Shown: in pieces, positions 6,450 through 13,004 of the stretch | How the letters are laid out: the number at the start of each line of letters is the position of its first letter | Numbering within the stretch: position 1 is the first letter of the stretch | Source: Virgibacillus oceani | GTDB taxonomy: Bacteria; Bacillota; Bacilli; Bacillales; Amphibacillaceae | NCBI RefSeq assembly: GCF_014638995.1 | Contig: NZ_BMFR01000001.1 | Span: forward strand, 496,001 to 560,000 | Length of the DNA: 64,000 nucleotides | Direction of reading: 5' to 3' | The notes under the pieces: generated by a model | What the model was told of the DNA's origin: nothing | The model's database searches: none | What the model saw: only the letters and a program-made list of their open reading frames with translations | Position numbers and translations under genes: made by a program

Positions 6450-7583
6450 ATAGGTTTCCTAGATTTATTTAAACGTAATAGTGAACTAGAGCAGATGTAT
6501 GATGAGGACTTGATAGAAAACACATCAGAACGAATTCAGATGAAGCAGCTAGCCATACAAATTTGTGTAAATATGATAGCCCGAACAATAAGCCAATCTG
6601 AATTCCGGGTAAAGAAGAACAGGGAAGTCCTAAAGGATGAGATGTATTACAGGTTGAATGTTAGACCTAACCCTAATATGTCTGCATCACACTTTTGGCA
6701 AACAGTAATCTACAAACTTATTCATGACAACGAGTGTTTAATTATTAAATCGGATTCAGATGATTTATTAATTGCTGATGATTTCACACGAATAGAATAT
6801 GGCCTTGTTGAGGATTTATTCCAAGGTGTAACAGTCAAAAATTTTACCTTTCAACGTACTTTCAGGATGGGTGAAGTAGTTTATCTGGAATATGACAATG
6901 AAAGGCTATCTAAGTTAATAGATGGCTTATTTACCGATTATGGATCATTAATTGGCAGATTGTTCGAATTTCAAAAACACAAAAATCAAATAAGGGCAAC
7001 TGTGGATATGGAAGGGGTAAACGCGAAAGACCCAAGGACACAAGAGAGATTGCAAAATTTTATTAACCGTATGTACCAATCGATAAAAGAAAAAGCATTC
7101 GCTATTGTTCCCCAACAAAAGGGATTTACTTATAACGAACAATCATTATCAACACAAGGTGCAAGTGTGGAGGAAATCAATAAAATTACAAACGGATTTC
7201 TTGATCAAGTTGCAAGAGCACTAGGTATACCAATTGCTTTAGTTCACGGGGAAATGGCAGATGTTGAAAAGGCTACACGAAACTTCATGACATTTTGCAT
7301 TGACCCATTCCTGAAAAAAATAAAAGACGAACTTGATGGTAAGTTTATCGCAAAGAAAGATTATCTAGCCGGTACAAAGGTAGATATTAGACGTATCTCA
7401 TATAGCAATTTATTTGACTTGGCTACCGCGATAGACAAGTTAGTATCTTCTGGAACATTCACAAGAAACGAAGTACGGGAGGAGGCTGGTCATGAACGAT
7501 CAGATGATCCAAATCTTGATAAATTCATCATCACGAAAAACTACCAAAAAGCAAACGAACTTGAAGGGGGTGAGAATGAGTGA
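6450..7583 (+). CDS. Phage portal protein
   Basis: HK97-family portal protein forming the dodecameric DNA gate. It contains the typical N-terminal PNPNMSASHFWQTVIYKLI and the core IPIALVHGEMADVEKATRNF. A consensus GGAGGTGAG at 6437-6445 points to ATA at 6450. From there the frame reads IGFLDLFKRNSELEQ, matching the usual MGFLDLFKR start of portal proteins. The first ATG, at 6495, has no good ribosome site and would drop 15 conserved residues. With the ATA start the protein is 377 residues. It overlaps the protease gene by 4 nt. Confidence 0.92.
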   Translation: MGFLDLFKRNSELEQMYDEDLIENTSERIQMKQLAIQICVNMIARTISQSEFRVKKNREVLKDEMYYRLNVRPNPNMSASHFWQTVIYKLIHDNECLIIKSDSDDLLIADDFTRIEYGLVEDLFQGVTVKNFTFQRTFRMGEVVYLEYDNERLSKLIDGLFTDYGSLIGRLFEFQKHKNQIRATVDMEGVNAKDPRTQERLQNFINRMYQSIKEKAFAIVPQQKGFTYNEQSLSTQGASVEEINKITNGFLDQVARALGIPIALVHGEMADVEKATRNFMTFCIDPFLKKIKDELDGKFIAKKDYLAGTKVDIRRISYSNLFDLATAIDKLVSSGTFTRNEVREEAGHERSDDPNLDKFIITKNYQKANELEGGENE

Positions 7584-8314
7584 AGCATAAAATTACAGGA
7601 GACATATTTAGGTGGAATTCTAGTATTTGGGATTTCAATCGGCTAATGAGATCAGTGAAACCGGATGAAGAAATTGACTTGACCATAAACAGTATGGGCG
7701 GTGATGCATTTACTGGGATAGACATCATGAATACATTACGCTCTCACAAAGGAACCGTTACGGTCACAATTTCCGGAATAGCTGCAAGCGCCGCAAGTGT
7801 AATGTGTATGGGGGCTGATAAAGTTAAAGCCTATAGTAATACGCAGATGATGTTACACTTTGCATCTAGTGGTATTTTTGGGAATGCGAAGGCGCTTCGA
7901 AAGAGAGCTGATGATCTTGAAAGTATTGATGAATCAGTCTTAGCGTCATATACTCATAGGGTGGACGAAGGCGAAGCAAAAAAAATGTTAGAAAAAGAAA
8001 CATACCTTTCAGCTAAAAAAGCACTAGAAATCGGCTTGATTGATGAAATTGTTGACGCTAAACCTGAAAAGGTTGAATCAGAAGTGTTTGAAAACAAAGC
8101 AAAAGAATTTAATAACAAATTATCTAATGAACCAGTTGCATCTTCAACGAGTATCGATGAAGAAACATTAAAGGAGATGTTTGCAGAGTTCAAAAATGAA
8201 ATTCGAAATGAATTACAACAGAATAACGAACCACCAGAACCAAAGCCTACTCCTGCTGAAACTAAGCAGAATCTGAGTAAGCTTTTTTTAAATTACAAAA
8301 ACGAGGGAGAGTAA
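7580..8314 (+). CDS. ClpP-like head maturation protease
   Basis: The 244-residue protein has a ClpP/crotonase fold with the catalytic serine in ISGIAASAASVM (S70) and histidine in MMLHFASS (H93). The third position lies in EKETYLSAKKALEIGLIDEI. It processes the capsid and scaffold during prohead maturation. The C-terminal 80 residues, rich in E, P and N, probably act as scaffold because no separate scaffold gene is present. The GTG start at 7580 follows GGGGGTGAG and overlaps the portal stop. The capsid gene begins 3 nt after its stop. Confidence 0.9.
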   Translation: MKHKITGDIFRWNSSIWDFNRLMRSVKPDEEIDLTINSMGGDAFTGIDIMNTLRSHKGTVTVTISGIAASAASVMCMGADKVKAYSNTQMMLHFASSGIFGNAKALRKRADDLESIDESVLASYTHRVDEGEAKKMLEKETYLSAKKALEIGLIDEIVDAKPEKVESEVFENKAKEFNNKLSNEPVASSTSIDEETLKEMFAEFKNEIRNELQQNNEPPEPKPTPAETKQNLSKLFLNYKNEGE

Positions 8315-8317
8315 AAC

Positions 8318-9463
8318 ATGCCAATTACATTTAATAATTTTGAGGAAAAGAAGTTAGCTTTTGCTAAAGCTACGCAAGAAGGTACGGAAGAGCAGCAAAC
8401 AGAGGCATTAAACGAAATGCTTGAGGCACTTGCTAAAGATGTACAAGGTGATATTTTAAACAATGTGAATACGCAAATGGCTGATAATGCTGTTATGCAA
8501 GCACGCGGATTAAACGTTTTAACTAGTGAAGAGCATAAATTCTTTAATGCTGTTGTGGAGGATGGTGGTTTCAAAGAAACAGAAACACTTCCGAAAACCA
8601 CCCAAGAACGCATATTTGAAGAATTAAAAAAGGAACATCCACTTATGCAACATCTTGGATTACAAAACTTAGGCGCAGTTACTGAATTCATTTTCTCGGA
8701 TCCAAGTGGTGCAGCTGTGTGGGGACCATTGTTTGATGGGATTAAAGGGCAATTAAATGCAGCATTCCGGAAAGAGTCTATTACCCAACTTAAATTAACT
8801 GCATTTATTCCACTTGCGAATGACATGCTAAAACTTGGTCCGGCTTGGGTAGAACGTTATGTACGTACTATTATCAAAGAAGCAATGGCTGTAGGTCTTG
8901 AAAAAGGGTTTGTTGCAGGTACCGGTAAAAATCAACCGATTGGCTTATTGAAGGACCCAGCAGGTAGTGTAGTAGATGGTGTTTATCCAGATAAAACCTC
9001 TGCAGGTACTTTAACTTTTGAACCAGGTCGTAAAACAATCAATGAAATGAGAGACGTTATGAAGCTTCTTGCTAAGAAGTTAAAAGGCGACGGAAAAACA
9101 AATGCTGATGAACCTAAAAAAATCGCTGGAAAAGTAATTATGGTTACGAATCCATTTGATACATTCGATGTTCAGGCTAATGCTACCATTCAAAATGCAA
9201 ACGGTGCTTATGTAACGAACTTACCGTTTAACCCGATTACTTCTGAATCAATCTTTGTTCCAGAAAAAAAGGTTCTTTTCTTTGTTAAAGGTGATAATAC
9301 TGCTGCACTTGGTGGAAGTGAACCAATAAAAAAATATGATCAAACAATGGCTCTAGAGGATGCTACTTTGTTCATTCAAAAGCAGTATGCAACTGGTAAA
9401 CCAAAAGACAAGTATTCAGCTCAAGTCTATGATTTAGACTTATGGACAGAAACTACACCCTAA
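8318..9463 (+). CDS. Major capsid protein (HK97 gp5 fold), short form
   Basis: This 381-residue protein has an acidic helical N-terminal delta region (about 1-95), which the protease would remove. The HK97-fold core follows, with typical strings GFVAGTGKNQPIGLLKD, KVIMVTNPFDTF and YATGKPKDKYSAQVYDL. It ends with ETTP and TAA. The last sense codon and the stop form CCC TAA. A +1 slip there leads into an FN3 domain encoded directly downstream, giving a 469-residue long form. Confidence 0.93.
   Translation: MPITFNNFEEKKLAFAKATQEGTEEQQTEALNEMLEALAKDVQGDILNNVNTQMADNAVMQARGLNVLTSEEHKFFNAVVEDGGFKETETLPKTTQERIFEELKKEHPLMQHLGLQNLGAVTEFIFSDPSGAAVWGPLFDGIKGQLNAAFRKESITQLKLTAFIPLANDMLKLGPAWVERYVRTIIKEAMAVGLEKGFVAGTGKNQPIGLLKDPAGSVVDGVYPDKTSAGTLTFEPGRKTINEMRDVMKLLAKKLKGDGKTNADEPKKIAGKVIMVTNPFDTFDVQANATIQNANGAYVTNLPFNPITSESIFVPEKKVLFFVKGDNTAALGGSEPIKKYDQTMALEDATLFIQKQYATGKPKDKYSAQVYDLDLWTETTP
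9458..9463 (+). promoter_or_regulatory. Programmed +1 frameshift site CCC TAA (capsid)
   Basis: The proline codon CCC (9458-9460) is followed by TAA. Re-pairing of the proline tRNA on CCT (9459-9461) moves the ribosome to AAT in the +1 frame. Slow decoding of the stop favours such slips. The same hexamer ends the tail tube gene in this window, and CCCUAA +1 slippage is known for the SPP1 tail protein. Confidence 0.75.
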
Positions 9464-9728
9464 TGCGCCCGTAAATCTTGTGGCATCTAGTGTTACGGAT
9501 ACAACATTATCGTTAACATGGGATGCCGTTACGTATGAGGCGGGAATCGCAAATTATGAAGTGTTCCGGGATGGTGTAAGTGTTGGAACAAGTGCAACTA
9601 ACAGCTTTGATGAAAGTGGCTTAACTGCTGATACTGAATATGTGTACCAGGTAAAAGCTATCGGTTCTGATGGTAAAGAATCTACATTAAGTGCTGAATT
9701 ATCTGTAACAACAGCATCTGCAGTATAA
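9459..9728 (+). CDS. FN3 domain extension of the capsid, read by +1 frameshift
   Basis: The +1 frame is open from the CCC TAA junction to TAA at 9726 and encodes one fibronectin type III domain (PNAPVNLVASSVTDTT, then TLSLTWDAV, YEVFRDGVSVG, TEYVYQVKAI). Independent initiation at GTG 9480 is unlikely, because no ribosome site precedes it and the first beta-strand would be cut. As a fusion it would add 88 residues to a minority of capsid subunits, displayed on the head surface. Such Ig-like domains probably bind bacterial surface sugars weakly; that role is inference. Confidence 0.75.
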   Translation, partial: PNAPVNLVASSVTDTTLSLTWDAVTYEAGIANYEVFRDGVSVGTSATNSFDESGLTADTEYVYQVKAIGSDGKESTLSAELSVTTASAV

Positions 9729-9748
9729 AAAAGGAGGAAATTTTGATC

Positions 9749-10114
9749 ATGCCATACGAAGTAGTGAATTTAATGAGAGATACAGAAGATCCAAAAGATA
9801 GTGATGATAATAAAGTGATATATGAACCGGGTGATCCCTATCCAAGAGAAGGCGATTATGAACCGGGTGAAAAACGGATTAAAGAATTATCAACTAAGCA
9901 TAAAAAGTACAAGCGTGTTTTCATCAAAAAGGTGGAACCGGAGGCTGGAAGAAAAGCAGATGTTTTAACGGCATCTGAAATCAAAAAAATGAATAAAGGA
10001 CCTCAAAAAGAATTAATAAAGAAACTTGGTGGGGATCCTGAAAAAGCCAAAAATGAAGATGAGCGAATCGCTCTCCTATTGGAATTACAATCTAAAGAAC
10101 CATCTCCGGAATAG
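9749..10114 (+). CDS. Small head protein, unknown (Rho-N-like C-terminus)
   Basis: The protein is about 121 residues, acidic and lysine-rich, with no membrane segment. The C-terminal part (LTASEIKKMNKGPQKELIKKLGGDPEKAK) resembles the small helical domain found in many head-gene neighbours. AAGGAGG lies 11 nt before ATG 9749 and 5 nt before an in-frame TTG at 9743, so the start is ambiguous by two codons. Its position between capsid and connector suggests a head accessory or decoration role, which is inference. Confidence 0.65.
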   Translation: MPYEVVNLMRDTEDPKDSDDNKVIYEPGDPYPREGDYEPGEKRIKELSTKHKKYKRVFIKKVEPEAGRKADVLTASEIKKMNKGPQKELIKKLGGDPEKAKNEDERIALLLELQSKEPSPE

Positions 10115-10126
10115 GAGGTGGTTCTT

Positions 10127-10444
10127 TTGGCATTAACGGATGAACAATTAAATGGTTTAAGGGATGAATTAAAAAGTTATTTACACATCACATGGAATGA
10201 TGAAGATAAAGACTTATTGAAGTATGTAAAGGACGGCATAGACTATCTAGATGAAACAGCTGGTACAGACGTTGATTATACAACCGATTCGAAGGCTAGA
10301 CGTTTACTAATGGATTATGGGCGTTATGTATATAACCATTCACTCGAATTGTTTGAAATTAACTTTGAAAGAGAACTTTTCAAATTCTCATTACGAGAGG
10401 GGTTGAAAAGTTTTGAAACGCAAAATACAGAAACCAGTACATGA
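10127..10444 (+). CDS. Head-tail connector protein (gp6-like)
   Basis: The 105-residue, mostly helical protein matches the HK97 gp6 / SPP1 gp15 adaptor family (ALTDEQLNGLRDELKSYLHITWNDEDKDLLKYVKDGIDYLDE, followed by RRLLMDYGRYVYNHSLELFE). It forms the ring below the portal. GGAGGTG at 10114-10120 places the start at TTG 10127 rather than at the GTG inside the ribosome site. It overlaps the next gene by 32 nt. Confidence 0.8.
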   Translation: MALTDEQLNGLRDELKSYLHITWNDEDKDLLKYVKDGIDYLDETAGTDVDYTTDSKARRLLMDYGRYVYNHSLELFEINFERELFKFSLREGLKSFETQNTETST

Positions 10445-10778
10445 GGTTTTTAATGATGGCTTTCTAATCTATGGACGAACTAAAACTAAACGGGATTCAT
10501 CCGGTAAACGTATTGGTGAAAAATTTAACGCTGAGGGAAAATTGGCATACAAGCTAATGAGTGCACGTGCAGAAGATCATGATATGGCAGGATCCATAGG
10601 TGCTAGTTTGGATAAAAAAGTAAAAACACGGTTCCCTCCAGGTTTCCGTAAAGTTAAAATGACAAGTCTGAAAGCGCGTATGGATACATTTGAATATGAC
10701 GTGATTAATGTTGATTGGGATAGTGGCAAACGCTATCTCTATTTTTATCTGCAGGAAGTTGGTGAAATCAGTGAATGA
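10413..10778 (+). CDS. Head closure / head-tail adaptor protein
   Basis: The 121-residue protein starts at TTG 10413 behind GAGGGG. The beta-rich sequence (FLIYGRTKTKRDSSGKRIGEKF, KRYLYFYLQEVGE) and its place second after the portal ring adaptor fit the stopper or head closure family (SPP1 gp16, HK97 gp7-like). It would seal the filled head. Assignment rests mainly on gene order and length. Confidence 0.65.
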   Translation: MKRKIQKPVHEVFNDGFLIYGRTKTKRDSSGKRIGEKFNAEGKLAYKLMSARAEDHDMAGSIGASLDKKVKTRFPPGFRKVKMTSLKARMDTFEYDVINVDWDSGKRYLYFYLQEVGEISE

Positions 10779-11163
10779 GAAACAAAAGAAATACATGAAG
10801 GAACAAAAACAAGCGATTTATGATGATATATCAACTACGTTTAAATTGCCTGTTTTTGAAGATGAGTTTGCCGAAGACGAACGACCTACAGATAACCATT
10901 TTTTCTTAATTGTTTATGGGGATATGCGTAAAACCGATTCACCCAAAAAAGTGAGACAAGATATTTATGTTGTATATACGTCTGAAAACAATCCAGATGT
11001 GGACTCAAATACCTTGGATATCTTAACTGTTGTTTCAAAAGTTAAGGGTATCGATTTTGAGCGATCAATGAGAGAGCGAATTAAAAAAGGTGAAACGGAT
11101 TATTATTATGATCGTGTCACTATAATTTTCAGCAGGTCACTCCAGAAAGAAGTGACCATATGA
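10771..11163 (+). CDS. Phage head-tail joining or tail terminator-type protein
   Basis: The protein is about 130 residues, starting at GTG 10771 after GTTGGTGA. The longer open frame to 10708 lies inside the previous gene. It has alternating strands and helices (HFFLIVYGDMRKTDSPKKVRQDIYVVYTSE, LTVVSKVKGIDFERS), like the tail terminator/minor tail family that caps the tail tube. Gene order supports a head-tail interface role; the exact family is uncertain. It overlaps the next gene by 4 nt. Confidence 0.6.
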   Translation: MNEKQKKYMKEQKQAIYDDISTTFKLPVFEDEFAEDERPTDNHFFLIVYGDMRKTDSPKKVRQDIYVVYTSENNPDVDSNTLDILTVVSKVKGIDFERSMRERIKKGETDYYYDRVTIIFSRSLQKEVTI

Positions 11164-11588
11164 GCGTTGAATACGAGGTAGACTACCAAGCGATTGAACA
11201 GCTGGAAGAAAAGTTTAAAAAGGTACCGGGAAACATTGAAAATATAATTAATAGTTATCTGCATACCGATGGAGCAGCCAAAACGGTTAAACACATCACA
11301 CACTTGATGCCTGTTTCTGTTCGCGATACTCCACGTCACGCCAAATACAGTAAATGGGCGAGAGTAGAAAAATTTAATTTAGGTTTTACTATAAAGCCAA
11401 AAGGTGGAGCTGCAAGTAATTTAAGTAGTTTCGGTTATTTAGTATTTCCAAACGAGGGACGTGGCCCACATAATCCACTAGAACAACGGTTTATGGAGGG
11501 CGGTTTAGAAAGTAGTATAAATGATATTTTATATGGCCGTAACAGTTTAAACGATCATATAGACCGATATTTAGAGGAGGAATTTTAA
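11160..11588 (+). CDS. HK97 gp10-like head-tail connector
   Basis: The 142-residue protein has an N-terminal helix (YQAIEQLEEKFKKVPGNIENIINSYL) and the characteristic C-terminal motif FGYLVFPNEGRGPHNPLEQRFMEGGLE of the HK97 gp10 / tail completion family. It acts between head completion and tail attachment. The ATG at 11160 overlaps the upstream stop, and its TAA shares a base with the tail tube start at 11588. Confidence 0.8.
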   Translation: MSVEYEVDYQAIEQLEEKFKKVPGNIENIINSYLHTDGAAKTVKHITHLMPVSVRDTPRHAKYSKWARVEKFNLGFTIKPKGGAASNLSSFGYLVFPNEGRGPHNPLEQRFMEGGLESSINDILYGRNSLNDHIDRYLEEEF

Positions 11589-12175
11589 TGCCAACAGTAG
11601 TAGAAACGTTTGATCCAGTCACGATTACGAACATGAGTGTACAAATGTTTGGAACAGATGGAACTAAGCAGGATGGAACAAAATTCGGTGCAGCCGGGTC
11701 AGTCGGTGGGGAAACAGTACTTCGTGAACTGATTAAACGAGTTGAAGGTTTTGAAGCTGCCAAAAGTTCTAAACCAGAAAAGATGACTTTGACTGTATCA
11801 GCACATATTAAAGTACAAGTAATGCGAGATTTCTTTGGTTTCTCTAATCAAGATTTAAAGCCAGGTATCTATTCCTACGGTACCAATTCGAAAGGAAAAC
11901 GTTTTACGCTAACAGCGGATGTCATTGATGAGTTTGAAGATCAAACGAAATTAATTGCATTTGTTGACTGTGTATCAGCAACTGGTTTTGTATTTACTAT
12001 TGAAAATGGTGCCGATGAAGTTGCCTTGATGGAGATAAGTTTAGAGGCTTACCCTGATGAATTCAAACAGATTTATTATGAAGCAATGGTTGCTGAACTA
12101 GATGATCCAACCGTTGCAGACACATGGCACACACAATTTGACCGTACACTAGTTGAAGCAGTTCCAACTCCCTAA
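11588..12175 (+). CDS. Major tail tube protein, short form
   Basis: The 195-residue protein begins behind GAGGAGGAATTTT. Its beta-rich pattern (KMTLTVSAHIKVQVMRDFFGF, GKRFTLTADVIDEFEDQTKLIAFVDCVSATGF) and its position before the chaperone and tape measure identify the tail tube subunit. It ends AVPTP then TAA. The CCC TAA end is a +1 frameshift site leading into an FN3 domain, giving a 276-residue long form, as in SPP1 gp17.1 and gp17.1*. Confidence 0.88.
   Translation: MPTVVETFDPVTITNMSVQMFGTDGTKQDGTKFGAAGSVGGETVLRELIKRVEGFEAAKSSKPEKMTLTVSAHIKVQVMRDFFGFSNQDLKPGIYSYGTNSKGKRFTLTADVIDEFEDQTKLIAFVDCVSATGFVFTIENGADEVALMEISLEAYPDEFKQIYYEAMVAELDDPTVADTWHTQFDRTLVEAVPTP
12170..12175 (+). promoter_or_regulatory. 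Programmed +1 frameshift site CCC TAA (tail tube)
   Basis: CCC at 12170-12172 is followed by TAA. The +1 alternative CCT AAT opens into the FN3 frame. The 14 nt from here, CCCTAATGAGCCCG, differ from the capsid junction at one base only. Confidence 0.8.
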
Positions 12176-12419
12176 TGAGCCCGCTGACCTCACTGCTAGT
12201 AATGAGACTGCTACAACAGTTGATTTGAATTGGACAGCGGTCGAGGGTGCCAGTGGGTACAACGTTTATCAGGATGGAGTAAAAATCGATACCGTAACAA
12301 CAAACAGTTATTCGGTGACAGGTTTAACAACTGCAACAACATATGATTTTTATGTAACTGCAACGAATGATACTGGTGAATCAGAACCAAGTAATACCGT
12401 TAATGTTACAACACTTTAG
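12171..12419 (+). CDS. FN3 domain extension of the tail tube, read by +1 frameshift
   Basis: The +1 frame reads PNEPADLTASNETATTVDLNW, then YNVYQDGVKIDTV, YSVTGL and YDFYVTATNDTGESEPS, a complete fibronectin type III domain ending at TAG 12417. An upstream TTG at 12153 in this frame has no ribosome site, so independent translation is unlikely. The fusion adds 81 residues to some tube subunits, displayed as projections along the tail. The closest established example is the SPP1 long tail tube protein. Confidence 0.8.
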   Translation, partial: PNEPADLTASNETATTVDLNWTAVEGASGYNVYQDGVKIDTVTTNSYSVTGLTTATTYDFYVTATNDTGESEPSNTVNVTTL

Positions 12420-12446
12420 GAGTAGGTTAATCCCTACTCTTTTTCT
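12420..12446 (+). terminator. Intra-operon terminator after the tail tube cassette
   Basis: GAGTAGG (12420-12426) pairs with CCTACTC (12433-12439), followed by TTTTT. Placed just after the most abundant tail protein, it would lower expression of the downstream tail genes by partial termination. Confidence 0.65.
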
Positions 12447-12469
12447 GTTGTTTAGAGGAGTGAATTTAA

Positions 12470-12991
12470 ATGGCCAATATTGAACTCATAAGAGTCGGAG
12501 AAAAACTATATCCAGCTGCAATAACCAATTATTCATTAAGTATGGGCGAAAAATACGGCATGCTACCTAGTTCTAATCTAGATATTATGGTTGAATCTGA
12601 TCAACGCCTGTGGGTTATATATTTATCCGTTATCGGAATGAACAAGTACTTGGAACTATCCCCTATTGAATTTAGGCAACGTTACACACCGCAACAAGAA
12701 GAATTTGAACTGAATTATACAAATCTAATTATGAATTGCACTGATGTTAAAAAGAACAATTTTGCAAAAGGATTATCAGATAGCGTAAGCAAAAAAGTGG
12801 AACCAGGACAAAAGAAAATTAAATCCCCGAAATTGAACGTAGAATGCGTTGAGGATAGATATGTTTTGTACTGTTTAGCTGTCGGCATAGATAGTGATAT
12901 ATTTTGGCATTATCCTATCCCGGATGTTGAACGTATTTATCAAAGTAAACAGGCATGGGATAGTTGGAAGAACAATCCTAGGACTGTATAG
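12470..12991 (+). CDS. Tail assembly chaperone-like protein
   Basis: The 173-residue protein sits between tail tube and tape measure, where tail chaperones (gpG/gpGT type) are encoded. The N-terminal part is a helical gpG-like region. The C-terminal part (EDRYVLYCLAVGIDSDIFWHYPIPDVERIYQSKQAWDSW) resembles the T extension that other phages add by -1 frameshift. Here both are in one continuous frame and no classic slippery heptamer is visible, so no frameshift seems needed. RBS GAGGAGTG precedes the ATG. Confidence 0.65.
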   Translation: MANIELIRVGEKLYPAAITNYSLSMGEKYGMLPSSNLDIMVESDQRLWVIYLSVIGMNKYLELSPIEFRQRYTPQQEEFELNYTNLIMNCTDVKKNNFAKGLSDSVSKKVEPGQKKIKSPKLNVECVEDRYVLYCLAVGIDSDIFWHYPIPDVERIYQSKQAWDSWKNNPRTV

Positions 12992-13004
12992 GAGGTGAAA
13001 TAAT

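Noticed and set aside
8293..8826. 177-codon open frame antisense to the capsid gene
   Set aside because: It is the mirror of a well-supported capsid gene, has a serine/cysteine-rich improbable composition and no ribosome site.
12470..12991. Expected -1 frameshift in the tail chaperone gene
   Set aside because: The gene is one continuous frame including the T-like part; the only A-rich stretch, GTTAAAAAG, is not a proper slippery heptamer.
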